Assembly: GCA_041906145.1 (NCBI GenBank)
Contig: JAYRJU010000004.1
Location: 124,001 to 188,000, forward strand
Source of the DNA: SHVO01 sp041906145
Lineage (GTDB): Bacteria > Pseudomonadota > Alphaproteobacteria > Rhodospirillales > Rhodospirillaceae
Length of the DNA stretch: 64,000 bases
Direction: 5' to 3'
Of this stretch, positions 42,101-50,505 are shown in pieces (the stretch's first letter is position 1; each line of letters starts with the position of its first letter). A program made the translations under genes and the position numbers. A model generated the notes under the pieces. The model saw only the letters and a program-made list of their open reading frames with translations. It was not told the DNA's origin and did not search any database.

Positions 42101-43763
42101 GGTGCGTCATTCGACTCCTGGCGTAGGCTTGATCTCACCGCCGCCCCATCATGATATCTATTCGATCGAAGACCTGGCGCAACTCATACACGACCTTAAG
42201 AACGCCAATTCAGGGGCGCGTATCAGCGTTAAATTAGTGTCCGAGATCGGCGTGGGGACTGTCGCGGCCGGTGTCGCAAAGGCCCGTGCGGATCACGTCA
42301 CGATCTCCGGCTTTGAGGGCGGCACGGGCGCATCACCGCTCACATCGTTAACGCACGCAGGTTCGCCGTGGGAAATCGGCCTTGCTGAAACTCATCAGAC
42401 ACTGGTGCTTAACAATCTGCGCGGGCGCATCGCGGTTCAGGTTGATGGTGGGCTCCGGACGGGGCGCGACGTCGTGATCGGTGCGCTGCTTGGCGCTGAT
42501 GAGTTTGGATTTGCGACTGCGCCGCTCATCACGCTGGGCTGCATCATGATGCGCAAGTGCCATCTAAACACGTGCCCGGTCGGCGTTGCCACGCAAGACC
42601 CAGTCTTGCGCGCGCGTTTCACCGGGGTGCCGGAACATGTCGTGAATTACTTCTTCCTGTTGGCCGAAGAAGCGCGCGAGATCATGGCAAGCCTCGGCAT
42701 CCGCAAGTTCGAAGATCTCATCGGGCGAATGGACTTGATCGATACCCGCCGTGCGGTCGGTCACTATAAGGCCAACGGCCTCGATTTCTCGAAACTGTTG
42801 TATCGCGCGCCGGTCGGCAATGGTGTCCATGTCCGCTGCGTTGAAACGCAGGATCACCAATTGGATCGTGCGCTCGATCACGCATTGATAGCTAACGCCA
42901 AACTCGCGCTCGAAACCGGACAATCGGTGCAATTCGAGATGCCGATACGTAACGTCAACCGTACCGTCGGCACGATGCTGTCGAGCGAAGTGGCGAAGCG
43001 GTATGGGCAAGCTGGACTGCCGGAAGACACGATTTCCATCCGCTTCACCGGGATCGCTGGACAAAGCTTTGGCGCGTTCCTGGCGCGCGGCATCTCCCTC
43101 GAACTCGTCGGAGCCGGGAACGACTATGTCGGCAAAGGATTATCTGGTGGACGTATCGCCGTTTATCCGCCGAAGGAATGTCCCGCCGCGCCATCGGAGA
43201 ACATAGTCATCGGCAACACCGTGATGTACGGCGCTATCGAGGGCGAATGCTATTTCTCCGGCGTAGCCGGCGAGCGCTTCGCCGTCCGCAACTCAGGCGC
43301 TTATGCTGTCGTCGAAGGTGTTGGCGACCACGGTTGCGAATATATGACGGGCGGTGTGGTTGCTGTTCTGGGCATGACCGGACGTAATTTCGCCGCCGGC
43401 ATGTCGGGCGGGATCGCCTACGTCCTCGATGAAGATGGTTCGTTCCGCCAGCGCTGCAATATGGCGATGGTCGACCTCGAGGACGTAAAGCCTGAGCCTC
43501 TCGTGAGCAGCGAGGACGGCAATTTCCGGCAACTCATGCTCAACCACTTAGAGCAGGATGCGCCGCGTCTGCGCGCGCTCATCGAACGCCATCTTCACTA
43601 TACCAACAGCGCTCGGGCCGCTGGAATATTGGCGAACTGGGACGCTTATCTGCCGAAGTTCGTGAAAGTGATGCCCATCGACTACAGCAAATCCCTCAAG
43701 ATCCTGGCCGCCTCGCGTCATCAGGAACTCGATGGCGAGAGGACGTTTAAAATCCATGGGTAA
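39144..43763 (+). CDS. gltB: Glutamate synthase, large (alpha) subunit
   Basis: 1539 residues from ATG 39144, with GGAAGAG upstream. The class II glutamine amidotransferase domain begins at Cys 19 (DSCGVGFV), preceded by a short propeptide. The central and FMN domains follow, with CIMMRKCHLNTCPVG as the [3Fe-4S] ligand motif (CX5CX4C), and the C-terminal GXG domain with GAIEGECYFSGVAGERFAVRNSG. The subunit transfers the glutamine amide to 2-oxoglutarate. The last 8 nt overlap gltD, so the two are co-translated. Confidence 0.97.
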   Translation: MSLPAKQGLYDPLNEHDSCGVGFVVHYKGKKSHDIVRQGLQILLNLEHRGAVGADPLAGDGAGLLIQTPDALLRDEFAKQKVTLPQPGDYGVGMIFLPKDKAVAQHYIALLEKAVTDEGQKVLGWRDVPVDTSPLGETLKACEPWIRQLLVARGANTPVGDAFERKLFVIRKQVESFIPGCAFECKSDFYIPSFSARTLVYKGMFLAPQLDKYYRDLSDPRLTSALALVHQRFSTNTFPSWRLAHPYRMVCHNGEINTVRGNINWMTARKHSIKSAILGDDMEKLWPLIAPGQSDTASLDNALELLVMGGYSLAHAVMMLIPEAWAGNPLMDENRRAFYEYHAGLMEPWDGPAALAFTDGRQIGATLDRNGLRPARYIVTSDDIVVMSSEAGVLDIPEHKIIKKWRLQPGKMFLIDLEQGRIIDDADLKTELANAKPYKAWLEKTQFVLEDLPGSVPTDEHKTREALLDRQQAFGYTQEDLSRFLEPIAHKGEDPVGSMGTDTAISVLSRRSKLLYTYFKQCFAQVTNPPIDAIREELVMSLVSHVGPKPNLLGFDTEGSHLRLEVRQPILTDQDLTKIRHLGDLVGETFKTRTLDLTYPVAQGADGMEPALSQLCADAEDAVLKGYNILILSDRAVDRDRVAIPALLATAAVHHHLIRKGLRTETGLVIETGEAREVHHFCTLGGYGAEAINPYLAFETLNSMRGDELPLEYSEEKLRNQYIKAMSKGIMKVMSKMGISTFQSYCGAQIFDAVGLHSDFVEKYFTGTGTQIEGVGLAEVARETVERHSLAFSEALHLRDALDPGGEYQYRLRGENHMWTPDTIAKLQHAARGNSRDVYKEFAQLINDQSERLMTLRGLFDLKKAPVPVSLDEVEPAKDIVKRFATGAMSFGSISREAHTTLAVAMNRIGARSNTGEGGEEPDRFKPLPNGDSMRSAIKQVASGRFGVTIEYLVNADDIQIKMAQGAKPGEGGQLPGDKVNGAIAKVRHSTPGVGLISPPPHHDIYSIEDLAQLIHDLKNANSGARISVKLVSEIGVGTVAAGVAKARADHVTISGFEGGTGASPLTSLTHAGSPWEIGLAETHQTLVLNNLRGRIAVQVDGGLRTGRDVVIGALLGADEFGFATAPLITLGCIMMRKCHLNTCPVGVATQDPVLRARFTGVPEHVVNYFFLLAEEAREIMASLGIRKFEDLIGRMDLIDTRRAVGHYKANGLDFSKLLYRAPVGNGVHVRCVETQDHQLDRALDHALIANAKLALETGQSVQFEMPIRNVNRTVGTMLSSEVAKRYGQAGLPEDTISIRFTGIAGQSFGAFLARGISLELVGAGNDYVGKGLSGGRIAVYPPKECPAAPSENIVIGNTVMYGAIEGECYFSGVAGERFAVRNSGAYAVVEGVGDHGCEYMTGGVVAVLGMTGRNFAAGMSGGIAYVLDEDGSFRQRCNMAMVDLEDVKPEPLVSSEDGNFRQLMLNHLEQDAPRLRALIERHLHYTNSARAAGILANWDAYLPKFVKVMPIDYSKSLKILAASRHQELDGERTFKIHG

Positions 43764-45171
43764 GCCAACCGGATTTCTTGAAGTAGGCCGGCAAGATCGT
43801 TCTTACGATAAGGTCTCCGCGCGCGTCACATCCTGGAAGGAGTTCGTTCACGACCTTCCCGACGAAGTGATGAAGAAGCAGGGTGGGCGCTGCATGGATT
43901 GCGGCATTCCCTTCTGCCACAACGGCTGTCCGGTCAATAATCTGATCCCGGACTGGAACGATCTTGTTTACAAAAACAAGTGGCACGAAGCGCTATCGAC
44001 GCTGCACTCGACAAACAATTTTCCAGAATTTACCGGCCGTATTTGTCCGGCGCCATGTGAAGCGGCCTGCACGCTGAACATCAACGATGACCCAGTCACG
44101 ATCAAAAGCATCGAATGCGCGATTGTCGATCGCGGATGGACCGAGGGTTGGATTGTGCCTCTGCCATCTAAGCGCAAGACTGGCAAAAAAGTCGCGGTGA
44201 TTGGCTCCGGACCGGCCGGCATGGCCGCGGCGCAGCAGCTTACGCGCGTCGGGCATGACGTCACGTTGTTCGAGAAGGACGATCGGATTGGCGGCCTTCT
44301 GCGCTATGGCATTCCGGACTTCAAGATGGAGAAGCATCTCATCGACCGCCGCATCGCGCAGATGACGGCCGAAGGCGTGACATTCAAACCGAATTGCCAT
44401 GTCGGCAAGGATGTGAATGCTGACGCCCTACTCAAAGATTTCGACGCCGTTATTCTGACCGGTGGAGCACAGGTGCCGCGCGATTTGCCGGTACCCGGAC
44501 GCGAACTGGAGGGTATTCACTTCGCGATGGAATTCCTGGGTCAGAACAATAAGCGTGTCGCTGGCGATGCCATCCCGGCCGACGAAGCCATCACGGCGAC
44601 CGACAAACACGTTGTTGTCATCGGCGGGGGCGATACGGGCTCAGACTGTATTGGAACGTCGATCCGCCAAGGCGCGGCATCCGTCACTCAGCTCGAAATC
44701 ATGCCCCGTCCACCGGAGCACGAAAACAAACCGATGGTATGGCCATACTGGCCTTTGAAGCTTCGCACATCTTCCAGTCAGGAGGAGGGATGCGAGCGGG
44801 AATTCGCCGTCGCTACGAAGGCGTTTATCGGCGAGGGCGGCAAGGTCAAGCGCCAGCAAATTGTCCATCTTGCGCAAGGTCAGGAAGTTCCTGGCAGTGC
44901 TCAGAACCTGCCCGCCGACCTCGTTCTTCTCGCGATGGGCTTTGTCCATCCAATCCACACAGGATTGCTCAAGGACTTAGGTGTCGCGCTCGACGCGCGG
45001 GGCAACGTGCAGGCTGATACGCTTAAGTATCAAACCTCGGTGCCTAAAGTGTTCACGGCGGGCGATATGCGCCGTGGGCAAAGCCTTGTGGTGTGGGCGA
45101 TCCGCGAAGGACGCCAAGCCGCGCGCGCAGTCGATGAGTTCCTCATGGGAGCCAGCGATCTACCGCGTTAA
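43756..45171 (+). CDS. gltD: Glutamate synthase, small (beta) subunit
   Basis: 471 residues from ATG 43756, the start that overlaps gltB by 8 nt. The [4Fe-4S] region reads CMDCGIPFCHNGCPVNN and CPAPCEAACTL; FAD motif GSGPAGMAAAQQL; NADPH motif VIGGGDTGSDCIG. It passes electrons from NADPH to GltB. It ends 4 nt from the convergent autotransporter gene. Confidence 0.96.
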   Translation: MGKPTGFLEVGRQDRSYDKVSARVTSWKEFVHDLPDEVMKKQGGRCMDCGIPFCHNGCPVNNLIPDWNDLVYKNKWHEALSTLHSTNNFPEFTGRICPAPCEAACTLNINDDPVTIKSIECAIVDRGWTEGWIVPLPSKRKTGKKVAVIGSGPAGMAAAQQLTRVGHDVTLFEKDDRIGGLLRYGIPDFKMEKHLIDRRIAQMTAEGVTFKPNCHVGKDVNADALLKDFDAVILTGGAQVPRDLPVPGRELEGIHFAMEFLGQNNKRVAGDAIPADEAITATDKHVVVIGGGDTGSDCIGTSIRQGAASVTQLEIMPRPPEHENKPMVWPYWPLKLRTSSSQEEGCEREFAVATKAFIGEGGKVKRQQIVHLAQGQEVPGSAQNLPADLVLLAMGFVHPIHTGLLKDLGVALDARGNVQADTLKYQTSVPKVFTAGDMRRGQSLVVWAIREGRQAARAVDEFLMGASDLPR

Positions 45172-45175
45172 AGCC

Positions 45176-47986
45176 TTACCAGCGATACGTCAGTCCCGCC
45201 GAGAGCGTACGGCCGGCCAAAAGATCGTTGGCGGTCATCCGCCCCGCCACGTACCCCTCCAATCCGGGCGTGACCGTAACCGCGAGTCCAGCTTCCGCAT
45301 CGACAGCAAAGCGTCGCCGAGCATCACCATAAAGCTCGAAACCGCTGTTTGGGACGCCGATAAGGCTGGCGGAAATCCGGGGCATACGCTGCAGCAACTC
45401 GACTGACAACGATACGTCGCCATAGGGACGAACACGTCCGATTGCGGCGCTTAAGCCGGCGCCCAGACGCGCGCGCAACGCGTTCAAAGCATCAGATGTA
45501 GTCAGCACGGCAAGAGTCCGTCCCTCGTCAATCGCGCCGAGGCCGACGCGGTGATAAGCAGCGCCGGCATGAGGCGACAGAATCACGGACCCTAACGCCT
45601 TTTCATAGGAGCCTTCGAGGCTGACTGACCAAAGATCGCTATGCGCGTTGGAGGCTATTTCATGGGGAGCGACGCTGAGCATGCGCCGCATCTCGGGCGA
45701 TCCACGTCCATAAGCGATAGCTGCGGCGACGCCGAAGTCACCCAAGGTCGTGCCTGCCGTTAGGGCGAGCAGCGATGCGTCAAGCGAAGCGGTGGTCGTG
45801 CCGCGTCCGAAATCGCCGTCGGCTCGTGCGGCGGCGATGCCGAACCACGTTTGACCGAACGCCATGTCCAGACCCGCGATGAGGCCGTGGACGTCAAAAT
45901 CTGCGGCAGACGCTGCGCCGCGTGACCGGCTGGCCGAAGAAAAACCATGCGCCCACGCTATATGCCCCCTGGAGTCTTTTACGGGAGGGCGGCGCTCCAG
46001 GCCCTGGGCAAGGCGTTCGAGGGTGAGGAGACCGAGGTTTTGAACGCCGCCGGGTGCTTCCGCGGTGAAATCGGCGAGAAGCGCCGTAGCTGCGTCCGGC
46101 GTGGAAAATTCCAACCGCTCCAAGGTTGCCGACAGCGCCGTAGGCGGCGAGGCATGCAATCGATCGAAGAGCCGCCCGACGGACTGCTGGCCGGGGGTCA
46201 CGCCGGCGACGCTGTAGGATAACCGATCAATCTCCACAGCCACCCCACCGGAGGCGCCTGTCACCAATCCTGCCTTTACGAATGCGAGTTCAGGGGCGGC
46301 CAACGTAAATTGCCCCGTACTGGAAAGCGATCCTGACAGCGGGGCGATCACATCAAATCGCTGCCCGTCACGGAACGCCGTGCCCTCATAGATCAGTGCA
46401 AGTGTGCCGGCCAAGTTGGCCGTACCGCCGACAAAGAGCCTGTCGGACGAGCCGTCCGGCGAAATACGGATCGCAAGCGTACCGTTTGCGAACTGGTGGA
46501 AAGCTCCGGAGATCGTCAACGCGCCTTTCGCGTTTTGAGTGCCGGGCGCGATGGTGCCGCTGTTGGTGACGAGGCCGTTGATTGTACCGGCGCCGCGCAG
46601 CAGGCCGGTATTGCCCGTCGCGGCCGAGGTCAGACGCACGCCGGGATTTATCACGATGCCACCGCCCGCGAAGATGTTGACCTGATCGCGTATCATGAGG
46701 TCGCGCGCCAGGACCAAGTTCCCGCTGCCACTTTTTGAGAGTATCTCGGCATTCAGCACCGGTGCGGCAAACGTGCCGTCACCTTGGAAGATGATCAGAT
46801 CGTCACCGGTTCCTAAATCGACCATTCCATTGATGATTGATCCTGCGCGGTAAGTAACCACGTCATTGCCGCCGGCGAGCAGCACGTCTCCTGTTATCGT
46901 GCCGCCGTTATCGAGGGTGACTTGAGCCTCCATACTCCGTAAGGCCGGAAGGCCGTCACGACCGGTGATGATACCCGTGTTGGCGATTTCTGCGGGCGAG
47001 GGGCCAGCGACGAAAATCGCCGCACCGTTGAGCTGCAGCGTGCCGTCGATATTCCTTGCGGGGGATGCTTCTATCCGCCCAGCATTGGCAACGGCCGCTG
47101 TTTGGGGATCTTCAAGGCGTACACCTATGTGCGTGGCTTCCACGATGCCGCTTGCGGCATTCGTGAAATAGGCTTCTTTGCCAATCACCGAAACACCGAT
47201 CGTCGGGGTCAGTGCGAGCGCCGGCCCCGACAAGATGCTTCGGATGCGGCCCGTATTTGTGAGACTGGCATTTACGACTTGAACGCCAACAGAATTTTTG
47301 CCGCTTGTCTCCACGCTGCCATTGTTGGTCAGCATCGTGCCGGTCGCGCCGCTGACGCCTACACTCGCGTCCGCGCGAGCAACTATCGCGCCGTCGTTAA
47401 TCACGAAGCTGTTAGTGCCCACCTCAATGCCGTTAGCGCCAATACCGTTCGTATTGATGGTTCCGCCGGCTTCGACCGCGACACGCATACCGGCTCCACC
47501 AAAAATGCCGCCGGAGCCTTGGTAGTCCGTGGAGATGCGGCCGCTCGTGCGAACGGTGACGTTGTCCCCCGTGAGAATGCCATAAGCGATCAAATCATGG
47601 GTAAGGATCGCGCCGGTATTAAACACTGTGCTGCCGTTCTCGGCCACGATGCCGAAACCGCAAACGCCGTAGGTGGAAATCGTGCCTTCGTTGAAGACGT
47701 TACTCGCGGCACCTACGGATATCGCTGGAAGCGAGAGTGGGCAGCGCCCCGTTACATTACGAGATACGATGTTCCCCACGAGTGCGTAGGGATCGACGCG
47801 CACATTCAGAGATTGCGTGGAGATAAAACCATCGCCGTCGACGCCCGTGCATTCGACATTATTTTCGCTCTGCGAGCAGGCGGCATTCGCCTCCGAGGGG
47901 CTCAACAGGACGTATCCCAGGGAGAGGGCCGCAACGGTTAAAGCGGCGGGTACCAGCGGGCGTAAACAAGCTTCTTGATTGGTCAC
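45176..47986 (-). CDS. Autotransporter outer-membrane beta-barrel protein
   Basis: 936 residues from GTG 47986. Signal peptide VPAALTVAALSLGYVLLSP, then a long passenger of repetitive N-G-T-I beta-helix rungs (for example FNEGTISTYGVCGFGIVAENG, TNNGSVETSGKNSVGVQVVN) to about residue 620, and a C-terminal autotransporter barrel (about 660-936) ending in GLTYRW, whose aromatic last residue is as expected for BAM-dependent insertion. It will secrete or display its passenger. No protease motif is evident; adhesion is possible. Base composition does not differ visibly from the neighbours. Confidence 0.9.
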   Translation of the reverse strand: MTNQEACLRPLVPAALTVAALSLGYVLLSPSEANAACSQSENNVECTGVDGDGFISTQSLNVRVDPYALVGNIVSRNVTGRCPLSLPAISVGAASNVFNEGTISTYGVCGFGIVAENGSTVFNTGAILTHDLIAYGILTGDNVTVRTSGRISTDYQGSGGIFGGAGMRVAVEAGGTINTNGIGANGIEVGTNSFVINDGAIVARADASVGVSGATGTMLTNNGSVETSGKNSVGVQVVNASLTNTGRIRSILSGPALALTPTIGVSVIGKEAYFTNAASGIVEATHIGVRLEDPQTAAVANAGRIEASPARNIDGTLQLNGAAIFVAGPSPAEIANTGIITGRDGLPALRSMEAQVTLDNGGTITGDVLLAGGNDVVTYRAGSIINGMVDLGTGDDLIIFQGDGTFAAPVLNAEILSKSGSGNLVLARDLMIRDQVNIFAGGGIVINPGVRLTSAATGNTGLLRGAGTINGLVTNSGTIAPGTQNAKGALTISGAFHQFANGTLAIRISPDGSSDRLFVGGTANLAGTLALIYEGTAFRDGQRFDVIAPLSGSLSSTGQFTLAAPELAFVKAGLVTGASGGVAVEIDRLSYSVAGVTPGQQSVGRLFDRLHASPPTALSATLERLEFSTPDAATALLADFTAEAPGGVQNLGLLTLERLAQGLERRPPVKDSRGHIAWAHGFSSASRSRGAASAADFDVHGLIAGLDMAFGQTWFGIAAARADGDFGRGTTTASLDASLLALTAGTTLGDFGVAAAIAYGRGSPEMRRMLSVAPHEIASNAHSDLWSVSLEGSYEKALGSVILSPHAGAAYHRVGLGAIDEGRTLAVLTTSDALNALRARLGAGLSAAIGRVRPYGDVSLSVELLQRMPRISASLIGVPNSGFELYGDARRRFAVDAEAGLAVTVTPGLEGYVAGRMTANDLLAGRTLSAGLTYRW

Positions 47987-48159
47987 AGTCTGTCCTTTTC
48001 ATCCGCGAAAATGCGAGATGCATGCGGTCGTGCGTTAGGGACTGTGAAAATGAACAACAGCTCTTGCCGGCTGCTAGGGGGGTTCTAGAACATCGCGTGG
48101 AGCCGAACAAGCGGGCGAATCGACGCACGAAGAAGCCGGTGACTTCAACGTCCGCTGAA

Positions 48160-48912
48160 CTATCGCCCCACGATCCAAGTATGAATCGCCGATGCGGTTT
48201 CCTCCCGCCCGTCGTCGATCATCATGCTATGGCCCGAAGCCTCGATGACTTTCAATGCTGCGCCGTAGTGCGCTGCTATCGCTTGATCCTGTCCCGCCGG
48301 ATGCAGCGGTGAGTCGTCTTTCCCGCCCGACAGGCAGAGGATCGGACAGTTTATCGAGGTGCGCTCAATCGCAACGCCTTCGTGAAAAGACTCATTCAAA
48401 AGCTTGGGGCTCTCAGGACAGAGGTGCGCCAAGTAACGTGTCATATCCGGCGCCCTCGCTCCGGACATGAACCATTTCCGCGCGCGTGTTGCATCGGGCG
48501 GTTGAACGGCGCGCCCCGGTGGAAAGCGAGGTAATGGGTGCGCACGCGATATACCCGCAGGCGCGGCGGGTGCGAGAAGGATCAATCCGCGAAGTGGGAA
48601 GAGACCGGCGGCTTTCATTGCGATCAACGCGCCTAAGCTGTGGCCCGCCAGGAAAGGAACAGGCGTAACGCGCATCGCCTCGAGTACGTCCTGGGTCATG
48701 GCATCGACGCCGTCATCCAAGAATGAGTCGTCCTGTGGGAGTCCGCCATGACCGCGCAAATCAATTGCGGCGGTCGCCACGCCCCAAGAGGCAAGGGAAT
48801 CCGCTGTTCCCGACCAACACCAAGCGCCGTGAAATCCGCCATGTATAAAAAGCACAGCGGCGCTCCCGGGACCGGAAAAATGAAGCCGCCCTCGGGAGAG
48901 AGCATGCGTCAC
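48160..48912 (-). CDS. Alpha/beta hydrolase
   Basis: 250 residues from GTG 48912. LFIHGGFHGAWCW is the oxyanion-hole region, GHSLG holds nucleophile Ser 92, and EASGHSMM near the C-terminus supplies the catalytic His. No signal peptide. Substrate unknown. Confidence 0.8.
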   Translation of the reverse strand: MTHALSRGRLHFSGPGSAAVLFIHGGFHGAWCWSGTADSLASWGVATAAIDLRGHGGLPQDDSFLDDGVDAMTQDVLEAMRVTPVPFLAGHSLGALIAMKAAGLFPLRGLILLAPAAPAGISRAHPLPRFPPGRAVQPPDATRARKWFMSGARAPDMTRYLAHLCPESPKLLNESFHEGVAIERTSINCPILCLSGGKDDSPLHPAGQDQAIAAHYGAALKVIEASGHSMMIDDGREETASAIHTWIVGR

Positions 48913-49105
48913 GGTGTGAGGACCTGTTCTGAGCGCGTAGTCATTTCAATAGGTTCGCGAAGCCTGGCCATCTCGAAGTGTTATAAGTGGCATATCTTCG
49001 CGTGAAAAGCGGTCGTATAAGCGCCGAGACTGTACGTGCTATGCTGCGTTGTGGGAATGCAAGGTGGTGATGGTCGCCCCTTCGAGATAGCTGGTAAGGC
49101 CGGGA

Positions 49106-49327
49106 TTGTATTTCCTGTTTTATAAAAGCAAGGACAGCGACCGGCGATTGATTGCCTGCTTGGACAATGAGGATACGGCCAGTTACTTCGCACGCGTCTG
49201 GTCGAAATTGTGGCTGTCGCCGATTGATATCGTCCACGATTCAGCGGACGGCGCCGCGGTTCTTATATCGCGCTACGCAGGCGGCACGCTGACGCGTCAC
49301 GCTTTTGCCCCGAAATTCTCCCGATAG
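49106..49327 (+). CDS. Small hypothetical protein
   Basis: 73 residues from TTG 49106, with TAAGGC 8 nt upstream. A regular mix of strands and helices (LFYKSKDSDRRLIACLDNED), no membrane segment. No family recognised, and the rare start lowers certainty. Confidence 0.4.
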   Translation: MYFLFYKSKDSDRRLIACLDNEDTASYFARVWSKLWLSPIDIVHDSADGAAVLISRYAGGTLTRHAFAPKFSR

Positions 49328-49419
49328 TTCTTGAACGATAATGCGGGAGACGCGCATACCGCACTCTTTCACGCATAATAATTCGCGCACCCGCAAGAGT
49401 ATCCGCGGCGTCATTGGAG

Positions 49420-50250
49420 CTATAAGGCAACAGCGCGGCGGCGGCGGCGTCCGCGCATAGGCAAAGGCGTGTCGTTTGTGGCCGGTGGCGGCGCGGCTTT
49501 TTCTTCAATCTGCGCTTCCGCAGCGCGCTCCTCAGGCGTCGGCCAGTAAAGGCGGAACTGTGTTTGGAAGGCTTTCCACCACTGCGGAATGCCGGTCGCC
49601 AGGGGTTCACCAAGCTGATGTCTGAGGGCTTTGTCCCGCAGGAGCGCGCGTGTGCTTTCGACCTTGTCGACACCAATGTGGTGCAAAATGGCCTTCACGA
49701 CTTTGTCGTGCGGCGCCTTCATGCGATCAACGCCGGAGCCGAGTTCCACTTTACCCATGATGTAAAAAACAAGATCGGAGACCACGCGATCCGGGCGTCC
49801 GGCAACGGCATCGACTTGATCCCCCACTTCACCAAGGATCTCGCTGGCCTCGATCACGTTATAGAACCCACGCATTCGTGCGCACTCCAGCGCAACCACG
49901 CCCGCGAAATAGTAATCATCGATCGGATGAACTTCGAGCAGCGCCCGCCGCTCATCGAAATTGAGCGCGCACTCGCTGAGGGCGCTGTCGAGAAGGCGGC
50001 TCCACGTCGGATAGGTGCGCGCCGCGGCCGCGGTCATCTCATTCAGAAAGTAGGAAACCGCGAGCTGCGCCTCGACATTGTTGTCGATATCGTCGGATCC
50101 TAACAAGCGGCGCACGGGCAGCGACAAGCGCCACGCAAGCCCTGCCAGCCCACGCTTCTTACGCGTCGGGATCGGCGCAAAAGCCTGATCGGTGGCAGTC
50201 TCAGCCACAAAAGTCCCCCAGCCCTGTGCCGGCGCCTCGCCTCGCCGCAT
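49420..50250 (-). CDS. Hypothetical protein, helix-rich
   Basis: 276 residues, predicted all-helical, with YFAGVVALECARMRGFYNV and WWKAFQTQFRLYW and a C-terminal Arg cluster. No motif or membrane segment identified. It is divergent from the REC-cNMP gene. Confidence 0.5.
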   Translation of the reverse strand: MRRGEAPAQGWGTFVAETATDQAFAPIPTRKKRGLAGLAWRLSLPVRRLLGSDDIDNNVEAQLAVSYFLNEMTAAAARTYPTWSRLLDSALSECALNFDERRALLEVHPIDDYYFAGVVALECARMRGFYNVIEASEILGEVGDQVDAVAGRPDRVVSDLVFYIMGKVELGSGVDRMKAPHDKVVKAILHHIGVDKVESTRALLRDKALRHQLGEPLATGIPQWWKAFQTQFRLYWPTPEERAAEAQIEEKAAPPPATNDTPLPMRGRRRRRAVAL

Positions 50251-50290
50251 TCACGCGGTTCTAGGTAGTGACTCCGGCATCTCACGCTCT

Positions 50291-50310
50291 GCAGTTGCGG
50301 AAACAACTGC
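50291..50310. repeat. Short inverted repeat
   Basis: GCAGTTG-CGGAAA-CAACTGC, a 7-bp perfect stem with a 6-nt loop, in the divergent region between 50250 and 50506. It has no U tract. It could be an operator or a weak structure. Confidence 0.3.
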
Positions 50311-50505
50311 TCCGCGAAATTACATTCTCATGATTCGGGCAACGGGTGAAGCAAAAGCTGTGTATTACGGTTTCGAATCAATGCTTTGGTTAATAATGGC
50401 TTGATTTGCCAGCTTGGTTCAGAGGATGGATGGGGCCGGGGATACGCTGCGCGCGGCGGGGCTGTGAGGGTATAGTCCCCGGCGAAGTGGGGAACATCAT
50501 TTGCA

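Noticed and set aside
45176..47986. Repetitive passenger of the autotransporter considered as a mobile or phase-variable repeat region.
   Set aside because: Repeats are diverged beta-helix rungs at protein level, with no exact nucleotide repeats, slippery tracts or transposase genes.
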